DNA of 64,000 nt from Frigoribacterium sp. JB110. GTDB lineage: Bacteria; Actinomycetota; Actinomycetes; Actinomycetales; Microbacteriaceae. The stretch spans positions 186,001-250,000 of the forward strand of contig NZ_FUIA01000025.1 of assembly GCF_900163665.1 (NCBI RefSeq). Reading direction: 5' to 3'. Under the pieces are notes generated by a model. The model was not told the origin of the DNA, did not search any database, and saw only the letters and a program-made list of their open reading frames with translations. Positions 24,133 to 33,382 of this stretch are shown in pieces (the stretch's first letter is position 1; every line of letters starts with the position of its first letter). The translations under genes and the position numbers were made by a program.

Positions 24133-25398
24133 ATGGCTGCCGTAAACGCTCCGCGCGGAATGCGCGACTTCCTCCCCGCCGACAAGAATCGTCGCGAGCG
24201 CGTGCTCGCCGTGATCCGCGAGCGCTATCGCGCGCACGGCTTCGACGAGATCGAGACGCCCGTGATGGAGGAGCATGCGCGCCTGCACGCGGGCATCGGC
24301 GGCGACAACGAGAAGCTCGCCTTCAACGTGCTGCGCCGGGGACTCACACCGGAGAAGATCACCGCGGCCGCCGACGACCAGTCCGCGCTCACCGACCTCG
24401 GGCTGCGCTACGACCTGACCGTGCCGCTGTCGCGTTTCTACGCGTCCAACCGTGCCGACCTGCCCGGCGTCTTCCGCTCGGTGCAGATCGCGCCGGTGTG
24501 GCGCGCGGAGCGACCGCAGAAGGGGCGCTACCGCCAGTTCGTGCAGTGCGACATCGACATCATCGGCGACGCCTCCTCGCGCGCCGAGGTCGAACTGCTG
24601 GCCGCGTCGCTCGACACCTTCGATGCGCTGGGGCTGAACGACGTGGTCATCCGGATCAACGATCGTCGTGCGCTCGATGCGATGCTCGACGTGTTCGGCT
24701 TCCCGGTCGACGAGCGGCCCGGCGTTCTCATCACGATCGACAAGCTCGACAAGATCGGACCGACCGGCGTTGCGGCGGAGCTGCGCGAGCGCGGCGCGAC
24801 GGCAGACGCGGTCGACGCATTCGAGTCGTTCCTCGGCCGCGAGCCGTCGGAGCAGTCGCGCTTCGGCGAGGCTCAGATCCGCGCCGCTCTGCCCACAGGT
24901 GTTCCGGATGAGGTCGTCGCCCACCTGGTCGGCATCGGTGACGCCGTCGGCGCGTCGGCGAGCCTCGAGTTCGACCCGTTCCTCGTGCGGGGGATGGGGT
25001 ACTACACCGGCACGATCTTCGAGGTCGCGCACTCGAGCGTCGGGTATGCATTGGGCGGCGGCGGCCGCTATGACGGCATGATCGGCCGCTTCCTCGGGCA
25101 GGACGTACCGGCCGTGGGCTTCTCGATCGGGTTCGAGCGCATCGTCGACCTCGTCGAGCTGACCGAGGCGGAGTCTGCCGAGGCAGTGGTGCTGGTGCAC
25201 GACAAGGACGTTCCGGTCGTCGAGCTGGTGTCGCTGAAGGCGGCGCTCATCGCCGAAGGCACACGCGTTCGGCTCGAGCAGCGCACCAACAACCTCAAGA
25301 ACCTGCTCGCTCGCGCAGAATCCGACGGGTACACCGCGTTCGCCGCCGTGCGCGCGGGTCAGACGCGCGCGGAGCTCGAGCTGAAGCCCCTCGGCTGA
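24133..25398 (+). CDS. hisS: histidyl-tRNA synthetase
   Basis: A 421-residue class II aminoacyl-tRNA synthetase charging tRNA-His. Motif 1 region is ETPVMEEHARL, and motif 2 is APVWRAERPQKGRYRQFVQCD with the catalytic Arg. The His-specific LVRGMGYYTGTIFEV, GGGGRYDGM and motif 3 VGFSIGFERI are present, followed by the anticodon-binding domain. The upstream 168 bp (23965-24132) is GC-rich with weak stems; no T-box features such as an AGGGTGG-type box were seen. Confidence 0.97.
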   Translation: MAAVNAPRGMRDFLPADKNRRERVLAVIRERYRAHGFDEIETPVMEEHARLHAGIGGDNEKLAFNVLRRGLTPEKITAAADDQSALTDLGLRYDLTVPLSRFYASNRADLPGVFRSVQIAPVWRAERPQKGRYRQFVQCDIDIIGDASSRAEVELLAASLDTFDALGLNDVVIRINDRRALDAMLDVFGFPVDERPGVLITIDKLDKIGPTGVAAELRERGATADAVDAFESFLGREPSEQSRFGEAQIRAALPTGVPDEVVAHLVGIGDAVGASASLEFDPFLVRGMGYYTGTIFEVAHSSVGYALGGGGRYDGMIGRFLGQDVPAVGFSIGFERIVDLVELTEAESAEAVVLVHDKDVPVVELVSLKAALIAEGTRVRLEQRTNNLKNLLARAESDGYTAFAAVRAGQTRAELELKPLG

Positions 25399-25446
25399 GC
25401 GCATCGGGCACGGGGACGGGGTGCTGAGCTTCGGTGTGGGGTGCTC

Positions 25447-25502
25447 TGAGCCGCGGCAGGCTCATTGAGCCGCGGCATTCCCCGGGCGATTGTGCCGCGG
25501 CT
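25447..25502. repeat. three-arm intergenic repeat (AGCCGCGGCA arms)
   Basis: Two direct copies of TGAGCCGCGGCA start at 25447 and 25466 (19 bp apart), and one inverted copy, TGCCGCGGCT, lies at 25493-25502. It lies between convergent hisS and the APC gene. It may act as a terminator, but its layout repeats the 19-bp arm spacing of the 76-bp element. Confidence 0.6.
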
Positions 25503-25540
25503 GGGGGATTGTGCAGTGTGTCGGAGCAGCGGGGTGCGGG

Positions 25541-26836
25541 TCAGCGCGCGCGGCGCAGCCGGATGGCGCGGTAGGCGAGGCCGACGGCGATGACGATCAC
25601 GCCGCCGACGATGCTCTGCCACGGCAGGCTGGCGGCGATCACGACGCACAGCGCCGCCCCCAGCACCTGCAGCCAGCGGGGGTAGCGGCGCACGTCGCGC
25701 CCCTGGCGCAGCGCCGCGAGGTTCGCGACCAGGTAGTAGAGCATGATGCCGAACGACGAGAACCCGATCGCGCCGCGCAGGTCGACGAACGCGACCAGCG
25801 CGATCACCACGGCGCAGACGGCGAGTTCTGCCCGGTGCGGCACTCCGGTGCGCTTCGAGACGGCAGAGAGGAAACGCGGCAGGTCGTCTTCTCGCGCCAT
25901 CGCGAGGCCCGTGCGGCCGAGCCCGGCGAACAGCGCCAGCAGCGCACCCAGCGACGCGAGCGCGGCGCCGACCCTGACGGCGGGCTCCGCCCACGCCCAT
26001 CCGGCCGCGCCGACGATGTCGGCCAGAGGAGCGGCCGACTCCGCCGCGCCCTGCGGTCCGAGCGCCCACAGCACGATGGCGGCGAGCACGGCGTAGACGA
26101 CGACGGCACCGGTCAGTGCGACCACGATCGCCCGCGGGATCGTGCGGCGGGGGTCGCGCACCTCCTCGCCCATCGTGGCGATCCGCGCGTAGCCGGCGAA
26201 GGCGAAGAAGATCAGGCCGGCCGACTGCAGGATGCCGTGCCATCCGGATGCCAGCAGGCCGTCGCCGAGGAACGTCGGGGGCGCGCCGCTGACGAGCAGC
26301 GCCGCATCGCCCGGATCCGCGACGGCGGCATTGTCGAGTCCAGCAGACACCCCAGCGGCCACGACGACCGCGAGCACCGCGAGCACGAGCGAGACGATGA
26401 TCTTCCTCGCCAGCGCGGTGCGTGTGACGCCGGCGAGGTTGATCGCGCACAGCACGACGACCGCCGCGATCGCCACCGGACGCTCCATGCCGGGCCAGGC
26501 ATATGCGGCGAAGGTCAGCGCCATCGCCGCGCAGCTCGCCGTCTTGCCGATCATGAAGCACCACCCGGCGAGGAATCCCCACCAGTCGTTCAACTCGGCA
26601 CGGCCGTAGGCATAGCTGCCGCCGGAGACCGGATGCACCGCAGCGAGCTGGGCGGAGCTCGTCGCGTTCGCGAAGGCGACGACGGCCGCCAGCCCGAGCC
26701 CGATCAGCAGGCCCGATCCGGCGGCCGCTGCCGCGGGAGCGAACACCGCGAAGACGCCGGCGCCGATCATCGAGCCGAGCCCGATGGCAACGGCATCGCC
26801 CAGTCCGAGACGACGGGCGAGCGAGGGGGAGGGCAT
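25541..26836 (-). CDS. APC-family amino acid permease
   Basis: A 431-residue transporter with about 12 membrane helices of the amino acid-polyamine-organocation superfamily. The first helix carries GLGSMIGAGVFAVF, the unwound GxG substrate-binding segment. The conserved FFAFAGYARIATMGEEVRDPRR follows helix 6, and GMxREDDLPRFLSAV-like sequence follows helix 8. Substrate is not readable from sequence; an amino acid importer is most likely. ATG at 26836 follows a TAGAAT box by 6 nt. Monocistronic. Confidence 0.9.
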   Translation of the reverse strand: MPSPSLARRLGLGDAVAIGLGSMIGAGVFAVFAPAAAAAGSGLLIGLGLAAVVAFANATSSAQLAAVHPVSGGSYAYGRAELNDWWGFLAGWCFMIGKTASCAAMALTFAAYAWPGMERPVAIAAVVVLCAINLAGVTRTALARKIIVSLVLAVLAVVVAAGVSAGLDNAAVADPGDAALLVSGAPPTFLGDGLLASGWHGILQSAGLIFFAFAGYARIATMGEEVRDPRRTIPRAIVVALTGAVVVYAVLAAIVLWALGPQGAAESAAPLADIVGAAGWAWAEPAVRVGAALASLGALLALFAGLGRTGLAMAREDDLPRFLSAVSKRTGVPHRAELAVCAVVIALVAFVDLRGAIGFSSFGIMLYYLVANLAALRQGRDVRRYPRWLQVLGAALCVVIAASLPWQSIVGGVIVIAVGLAYRAIRLRRAR

Positions 26837-26842
26837 GCGCGG

Positions 26843-26848
26843 ATTCTA
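26843..26848 (-). promoter_or_regulatory. -10 box of APC permease (leaderless)
   Basis: TAGAAT on the minus strand, 6 nt before the ATG at 26836. Confidence 0.55.
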
Positions 26849-26909
26849 CGGGCGCGCGGTGACGCCGGAGTGCACGGGACGAGACCTCGACAGGATACTG
26901 GCCCAATAG

Positions 26910-26927
26910 TTCTATTTGCGCTAGAAT
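26910..26927 (+). promoter_or_regulatory. promoter and candidate operator of the GntR operon
   Basis: TTCTA (26910-26914), 7 bp, TAGAA (26922-26926) form an inverted repeat whose right arm is the TAGAAT -10 box. The -10 lies 6 nt before the ATG, so the mRNA is probably leaderless and a GntR dimer bound here would block RNA polymerase. Confidence 0.6.
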
Positions 26928-26933
26928 AAGCGC

Positions 26934-27326
26934 ATGCTCATTCGGATCGACCCGACGCGTGAGGAACCCGTCTTCACCCAGATCGCGGCGTCCATCCGAG
27001 GCGACATCGTCGCAGGCTCCGTCGGTGAGGGTGACAGGCTTCCTTCGGCGAAGCAGGTCGCCGCCTCACTGGGGGTGAACCTGCACACGGTGCTGCACGC
27101 GTACCAGCAGCTGCGCGACGACGGTCTCGTCGATATGCGCCCGGGCAGGGGAGCGGTCGTCACCGCAGCGGCCGGCTCGGTCGCAGAGCTGCACGACGAC
27201 ATCCGGGCGCTCGTCGACCGTGCCTCGTCGCTCGGAGTCTCAACGGAGGTGCTGGCCGGGCTCGTCAGAGGCGGCCGGAATCCGACGCAGACGCGGGCCG
27301 CCCGATCCGCGAAAGGAAAGTCATGA
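26934..27326 (+). CDS. GntR-family regulator, YtrA subfamily
   Basis: A 130-residue regulator: a winged helix-turn-helix at about 1-75 (EEPVFTQIAASIRGDIVAGSVGEGDRLPSAKQVAASLGVNLHTV region) and a short C-terminal helical part, the YtrA pattern that lacks a large ligand domain. Such regulators usually repress their own operon encoding membrane proteins, which fits the two genes downstream. Its TGA overlaps the ATG of the DUF1648 gene (ATGA). Autoregulation through the TTCTA-TAGAA repeat is inferred. Confidence 0.9.
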   Translation: MLIRIDPTREEPVFTQIAASIRGDIVAGSVGEGDRLPSAKQVAASLGVNLHTVLHAYQQLRDDGLVDMRPGRGAVVTAAAGSVAELHDDIRALVDRASSLGVSTEVLAGLVRGGRNPTQTRAARSAKGKS

Positions 27327-28384
27327 CCGACACCTACGACGCGCTGCGCGCACGGGCCGTTCGCCGGTTCCGATGGGTGGGGCTGATCCTCCCGCTGAGC
27401 GTGCTCGTGATGCTCTCCCTCGTGCTCGTCGTGCTGCTGCCGCACATGCCGGACCCTGCCGCGATCCACTGGGGTCTCACCGGCGGGCCTGACGGGTTCG
27501 GGCCGGCGTGGACGTTCCCCGCGATGATGGCGGGCGTCGGCGGCGGCGTCACTGTGCTGGTGGCGGGACTGGCGCTCTCCGGAATCCGCACGAACACCGG
27601 CGGGCGGATCTCCTTCAGACTGATGGCGGCGATCGTGTGGGTGGAGGTCTCGCTGGTGGGGCTGAGCCAGTTCGCTTCGGCGGTGGCGCAGATCGGCCTC
27701 GACGACGCGCGTGACGCGCCCGGTGTCGGCGGGTTCCTCGTCGGCGGTCTGGCGGTGGGCGCGCTGCTCGGGTTCGCCGCGTGGAAGCTGTCGCTCTCCG
27801 TCCCCGCAGATGAGAGCCGCGGCGGCGAGACGCCGGCGGGCCTCGAACTCGGGCCGGGCGAGCGCGCGGTATGGATCCGCAGCGTGTCGATCGCACGCGC
27901 CGGCCTCGTCGCACTCGGCCTCCTCATCGCGCTGGTGGCGGGGCTCGCCCTGACCACCACGATTCTCGACATCCGGCTCAGCGGTGCTGTGAGCGTCGGT
28001 TCCTGGATCACGATCGCGGCGCTGGCTCTGGTCACGGCCGCCGTCATGTTCGGCTCCGTCTTCGTCGTGCGCGTCGACGGCCACGGTCTCACCGTGCGTG
28101 CGCCGCTGGGCTGGCCGCGCAAGCACGTGCCGCACGCGAGCATCCGGTCGGTCGACGTCGTGCACGTCAGCCCGATGGGCGACTACGGCGGGTGGGGGTG
28201 GCGCTACGGAGTCGGAACGGGGCTCGGCATCGTGCTGCGCGCGGGAGAGGCGATCCGCGTCACGACGGATGCGGGGAAGAGCGTCACCGTCACGGTCGAC
28301 GATGCGGCCACGGGCGCCGCCCTGCTGGCAGGCGCGATTCCGGATGACGACGACGGACGAGACGAAGAAGGCAGCAGATCATGA
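27323..28384 (+). CDS. DUF1648-domain membrane protein
   Basis: A 353-residue membrane protein. PDPAAIHWGLTGGPDGFGPAW after the first helix is the DUF1648 signature (as in SdpI-like immunity proteins). About six to seven helices follow, ending in a cytoplasmic beta-rich part (VVRVDGHGLTVRAPLGWPRKHVP, YGVGTGLGIVLRAGEAIRV) that looks like a PH-type fold. Middle gene of a GntR-DUF1648-CPBP operon with ATGA overlaps on both sides. A role in envelope or peptide-toxin resistance is a guess from the SdpI link. Confidence 0.82.
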   Translation: MTDTYDALRARAVRRFRWVGLILPLSVLVMLSLVLVVLLPHMPDPAAIHWGLTGGPDGFGPAWTFPAMMAGVGGGVTVLVAGLALSGIRTNTGGRISFRLMAAIVWVEVSLVGLSQFASAVAQIGLDDARDAPGVGGFLVGGLAVGALLGFAAWKLSLSVPADESRGGETPAGLELGPGERAVWIRSVSIARAGLVALGLLIALVAGLALTTTILDIRLSGAVSVGSWITIAALALVTAAVMFGSVFVVRVDGHGLTVRAPLGWPRKHVPHASIRSVDVVHVSPMGDYGGWGWRYGVGTGLGIVLRAGEAIRVTTDAGKSVTVTVDDAATGAALLAGAIPDDDDGRDEEGSRS

Positions 28385-29379
28385 CGGACACGACTGAGAA
28401 CGACAGCACGCGTCGCGGAGACAGCCGCGTTCCACGAGCCGGATGGGGCGCCATCGCGGTGTTCGTCGTCGTTGCGATGGCGCTCGCCTGGGCCGTGGCG
28501 ATCCCGCTGTGGCTCGGCCCGGTGCCGCCGCTGGTCGGGCAGGCGATCGCCGTGGCGATGATGTTCACGCCTGCGCTGGCGGTGCTCGTCGTCGTGCTCG
28601 CGATGCGGGCCCCGCACCGCGGCGCGCTGCGCTTCCTCGGCATGTGGCCGCTGAGGCCTGTGGGGCGTACGGTCTGGTTCTGCGTGATCGGGCTGTTCGG
28701 CCCGATCGTGCTCACCATGGTGGGCATCGCGCTGTCCGGAATGCTGGGGTTCGTCGAACTCGATCTGCAGAACCTCTCCGGCTTCGCCGCCCAGCTCGAA
28801 GCCGCGGGGGCCGACCTGACAGGAGTCAGCCCGTGGGTCGTCGTGCTCACACAGCTCGTCATGGTTCCGTTCGCCGCCGTCGTGCCCAACGCGATCGCCG
28901 CGTTCGGCGAGGAGATCGGCTGGCGCGGATGGCTGACCGCGGCGCTGCGGTCCCGCGGAGTGTGGCCGGCGCTGCTCATCACCGGGGTGGTCTGGGGCCT
29001 GTGGCACGCACCGCTCATCCTGCTGGGGCAGAACTACGGCCGCACCGACGTCTCCGGTGTGCTGATGATGGTCGCCGCATGCGTGCTGCTCGGGGTGCTG
29101 TTCGGCTGGCTCCGACTGCGCACCGGATCAGTGTGGCCGGCCGTCTTCGCCCACGGCGCGCTCAACGCCGTCGGCCAGGCGACGATGCTGTTCACCGCGG
29201 CGGGCACGGAGCCCGACCCTGCGCTGATCGCGCCCATGGGCGTTCCGATGTGGATCGTGCTCGCCGTGGTCATCGTCGTGCTCATCGCTGCGGGGCAGTT
29301 CCGGTCCGACAGGCTCACCGGGTTCGCTCCATCGAAGCCGGGGCGCCCCGGCCCGACGTCGCCGAACGCGTCGGCTTGA
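28381..29379 (+). CDS. CPBP-family intramembrane metalloprotease
   Basis: A 332-residue membrane protein with about eight helices and the CPBP (ABI, PF02517) motifs: EEIGWRGWL (motif 1, Glu-Glu...Arg), VVWGLWHAPLIL (motif 2, His) and FAHGALNA (motif 3, His). The family is related to CAAX proteases and includes bacteriocin self-immunity proteins. Translationally coupled to the DUF1648 gene (ATGA), reinforcing a possible immunity role. Confidence 0.9.
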   Translation: MTDTTENDSTRRGDSRVPRAGWGAIAVFVVVAMALAWAVAIPLWLGPVPPLVGQAIAVAMMFTPALAVLVVVLAMRAPHRGALRFLGMWPLRPVGRTVWFCVIGLFGPIVLTMVGIALSGMLGFVELDLQNLSGFAAQLEAAGADLTGVSPWVVVLTQLVMVPFAAVVPNAIAAFGEEIGWRGWLTAALRSRGVWPALLITGVVWGLWHAPLILLGQNYGRTDVSGVLMMVAACVLLGVLFGWLRLRTGSVWPAVFAHGALNAVGQATMLFTAAGTEPDPALIAPMGVPMWIVLAVVIVVLIAAGQFRSDRLTGFAPSKPGRPGPTSPNASA

Positions 29380-29442
29380 GTACGACCTCCCGGGCGTCGA
29401 CCTTCCGGGGTGGGATCGTACTCGTCTCGCGCGGCCGTACTC
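29378..29442. repeat. three-arm intergenic repeat (GAGTACG arms)
   Basis: GAGTACG at 29378-29384 is inverted at 29417-29423 (CGTACTC) and again at 29436-29442. The two right arms start 19 bp apart and the left arm is centred 39 bp before the first right arm, nearly the geometry of the 76-bp element. It begins inside the CPBP stop region and lies upstream of eno. Confidence 0.6.
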
Positions 29443-29531
29443 ATGTCGGCCGGGTGAAGCGGATCGGAACGGACAGCGAGCGCTTCGCCGAAGGCGATCC
29501 GGATGCTGGATCGCAGGGGCGATCCGGATAG

Positions 29532-30887
<1,356 letters not shown>

Positions 30888-30919
30888 TCGCACGAAAGCA
30901 CTGACGGAAGGGGGAGCGG

Positions 30920-31372
30920 ATGAGCACATCGGCTCCCCCTTCCCGTTCGTCCGCACGCGAGTGGCTCGCCAGGCTCCGGCTGTCGGGCTTCACGATGATC
31001 ATGCTCGCGCTCGTGGTGCTGGGCGCGCTCGTGCTGGTGCCGACCGTGTCGACCTACGTCGAACAGCGTCAGAAGATCGCCGCACTCGAGGAGTCGGTGC
31101 AGCTGACGCAGAGCGAGATCGACGCGCTCGAGGACGAACAGCAGCGCTGGGGCGACGAGGCGTACATCATGGCGCAGGCCCGCGAACGGCTGTACTACAC
31201 CAAGCCGGGCGAGGTGCCGTACCTGATCGTGAACGACCTCGACGAGTCCGAGCAGCCGCAGGACGCAGAGCCCATCAGTGATGAGGTCGAGGAAGCCCGC
31301 AGCGATTGGGGCGGCCAGCTGCTGCGCTCCATCACCGAGGCCGGCCTGTCCGAGCGGGCCGCGGCCGAGTAG
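30920..31372 (+). CDS. DivIC/FtsB-family septum formation initiator protein
   Basis: A 150-residue bitopic protein: a cytoplasmic N-terminus, one membrane helix at about 22-44, then a coiled coil (VEQRQKIAALEESVQLTQSEIDALEDEQQRW region) and a conserved YIMAQARERLYYTKPGEVPYLIV segment. FtsB/DivIC proteins bridge FtsL and FtsQ in the divisome. The acidic C-terminal tail is typical of actinobacterial members. It lies 32 nt after eno with SD GAAGGGGG. The eno-divIC-DUF501 order supports the call. Confidence 0.92.
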   Translation: MSTSAPPSRSSAREWLARLRLSGFTMIMLALVVLGALVLVPTVSTYVEQRQKIAALEESVQLTQSEIDALEDEQQRWGDEAYIMAQARERLYYTKPGEVPYLIVNDLDESEQPQDAEPISDEVEEARSDWGGQLLRSITEAGLSERAAAE

Positions 31373-31493
31373 CGCGACAGCGACAGCGACGCGGGGTGAT
31401 CGCGCACGCCGGCGCGACCTCGCGTCGTCTGGATGCTTCGGCATCGAGAACGGCGGCATCGGCGGGTTCAAGTCGTTTGTCAGCCGGTCTCGA

Positions 31494-31499
31494 TACCCT
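31494..31499 (+). promoter_or_regulatory. -10 box of DUF501 gene (leaderless)
   Basis: TACCCT, 6 nt before the GTG at 31506. Confidence 0.5.
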
Positions 31500-31505
31500 G
31501 GGCGC

Positions 31506-32051
31506 GTGACGACTCCGCCTTTTGCTCCTGTGACGGCCGCCGACATCCGGGTCGTGTCCGAGCAGCTCGGGCGCGAGGCCCGAGGAGTCGTCGGCATCTC
31601 CGCGCGCTGCGTCTGCGGCAATCCGACTGTCGTCTCGACCGCACCGCGGCTCGAGAACGGCTCGCCCTTCCCCACCTTCTACTATCTGACCCATCCGGCG
31701 GCCACCGCCGAGATGTCCCGGCTCGAGGCCGGCCAGGTCATGGTCGAGATGAACCAGCACCTTGCAGAAGATGACGAGGCGAGGGCGCAGTACACAGCGG
31801 CGCACGAAGCGTTCTTGGCAGACCGCGCGCAGTTCGGCGAGGTCCCGGAGATCGACGGCATCTCTGCCGGTGGCATGCCGACGCGTGTGAAGTGCCTGCA
31901 CGCACTCGCCGGTCACGCGCTCGCCGCGGGTCAGGGTGTGAACCCGCTCGGCGACGAGGCGCTGCGTCGCTCCGCGTGGTCGCCTGAGCGCTGCGAGTGC
32001 GTCGACCCCGGCGCCGCGCTGCGCGGCGAACCCGCGGGAGTCACCGGATGA
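31506..32051 (+). CDS. DUF501-domain protein
   Basis: A 181-residue DUF501 protein. The conserved parts are CVCGNPTVVSTAPRLENGSPFPT, FYYLTHP, GMPTRVKCLHALAGHAL and the C-terminal CxC in ERCECVDPG. Several conserved Cys and His suggest metal binding, but the function is unknown; the gene usually follows the divIC-like gene in actinobacteria. GTG at 31506 follows a TACCCT box by 6 nt. Its TGA overlaps the next start (ATGA). Confidence 0.88.
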   Translation: MTTPPFAPVTAADIRVVSEQLGREARGVVGISARCVCGNPTVVSTAPRLENGSPFPTFYYLTHPAATAEMSRLEAGQVMVEMNQHLAEDDEARAQYTAAHEAFLADRAQFGEVPEIDGISAGGMPTRVKCLHALAGHALAAGQGVNPLGDEALRRSAWSPERCECVDPGAALRGEPAGVTG

Positions 32052-33367
32052 TCGCCGGCGCTGCCAGGCGTGCGAGCGCGGTGCTCGCCGGTGCGATCGC
32101 CGCCGTCGTTCTGCTCAGCGGCGCCGCGGTCGCGGAGGATCACAAGGACGAGGACGAAGAGCCGAAGGAAGACCCGGTCAGAGTGGCCGAGTACTGGCTG
32201 GACGAGTACGGCATCACCGACGCGTGGGAGACCACGCGCGGCGAGGGCACGACGATCGCCGTCATCGACACCGGCATCGGCACAGGCGCGGAGGAGATCG
32301 ACGACGCGGTCTCGGCCGGAACCGACGTGTCGGGAAGCGGGTCGGACGACGGCCGCACTCCGGTCGGCGTGCTCAATCGCAACCACGGCACGCTCGTCGG
32401 CTCGATCGCCGCGGCTCGCGGCACGGGCGAGGACGAGGGATTCATCGGCGTCGCGCCGGAAGCTGACCTCCTGTCCATCTCGGTCGGCTTCGAGGCATCC
32501 GTCGCCGTTCCCTTCGTCGAGCAGGTGCCGGAGGCCATCCGGTGGGCCGTCGACCACGGCGCAGACGTGATCAACCTGTCCTGGACGACCAATACCCTCA
32601 GCTGGGACGAGTCGTGGGACGACGCGTTCCTCTATGCCTTCGACAACGACGCGGTCGTCGTGGTCGCGGCGGGCAACCGCAGCAGCGGCACGGAATCCGT
32701 CGGTGCGCCGGCGACGATTCCCGGTGTGCTGGTCGTCGGAGGCGTCGACCGCGAAGGCGACATCAGCAAAGACGCCTCGACGCAGGGCATCACGATCGGT
32801 GTCACCGGCCCCAGCGAGGAGCTGCTGGGTCTCGCTCCGGATGGCACGCTGATGCAGTGGGAGGGCACGAGCGGCGCGGCCCCGATCGTGGCGGGCATCG
32901 CCGCACTGGTGCGCTCGGCGCATCCGGAGCTCGATGCGAACAACGTCATCAATCGCATAGTGAAGACCACCAGCAGCGTCGACGGCGTCGACCTGCCTGA
33001 TGCGGACTACGGCTACGGCATCGTCGACGCGGCGCGGGCCGTGGAGCGCGATGTGCCGGTCGTCGCAGAGAATCCGGTCGCGGAGACCACCCTCGAGGAG
33101 TGGATCCGGCTCTATCGACGCGCCGACACCGACGCGGAAACGCAGCCGGAGGTCGGCGACGTCGAGCTGCCTGCACTGCCGCCCGCTGAGCCCCCGACGG
33201 AGGCCGGATCGCCGTGGCTGCCGACGCCGGAGTCGCTCCGCGAGGGCACGCTGCCGATCGTTGCGCTCAGCGGCGCTGGTATCCTGATTGCGCTCGGCCT
33301 CGTTGCTGTCGTCCGACGCACTCGTTCTGCGCGCTCTGAGAGCCGCACGCCCAGCACATCCGATTGA
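32048..33367 (+). CDS. membrane-anchored S8 subtilisin-family protease
   Basis: A 439-residue secreted protease with a signal peptide (about 1-29, ending AAVAED), a catalytic domain with Asp in AVIDTGIG (D74), His in NRNHGTLVG (H113), oxyanion Asn in AAGNRSSG, and Ser in GTSGAAPIVAG (about 278). A Pro-rich linker, one membrane helix (PIVALSGAGILIALGLVAVV) and a basic cytoplasmic tail follow. This is the mycosin-like layout, but no type VII secretion genes are near. ATGA overlap with the DUF501 gene. Substrate unknown. Confidence 0.9.
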   Translation: MIAGAARRASAVLAGAIAAVVLLSGAAVAEDHKDEDEEPKEDPVRVAEYWLDEYGITDAWETTRGEGTTIAVIDTGIGTGAEEIDDAVSAGTDVSGSGSDDGRTPVGVLNRNHGTLVGSIAAARGTGEDEGFIGVAPEADLLSISVGFEASVAVPFVEQVPEAIRWAVDHGADVINLSWTTNTLSWDESWDDAFLYAFDNDAVVVVAAGNRSSGTESVGAPATIPGVLVVGGVDREGDISKDASTQGITIGVTGPSEELLGLAPDGTLMQWEGTSGAAPIVAGIAALVRSAHPELDANNVINRIVKTTSSVDGVDLPDADYGYGIVDAARAVERDVPVVAENPVAETTLEEWIRLYRRADTDAETQPEVGDVELPALPPAEPPTEAGSPWLPTPESLREGTLPIVALSGAGILIALGLVAVVRRTRSARSESRTPSTSD

Positions 33368-33382
33368 AGGAGTTCCTCACTC

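Noticed and set aside
22972..25404. 810-residue frame antisense to mazG and hisS
   Set aside because: It spans two well-supported genes and their gap; composition is that of a shadow frame.
32048..33367. Type VII secretion locus based on the mycosin-like protease
   Set aside because: No EccB, EccC, EccD or WXG100 genes occur in the window.
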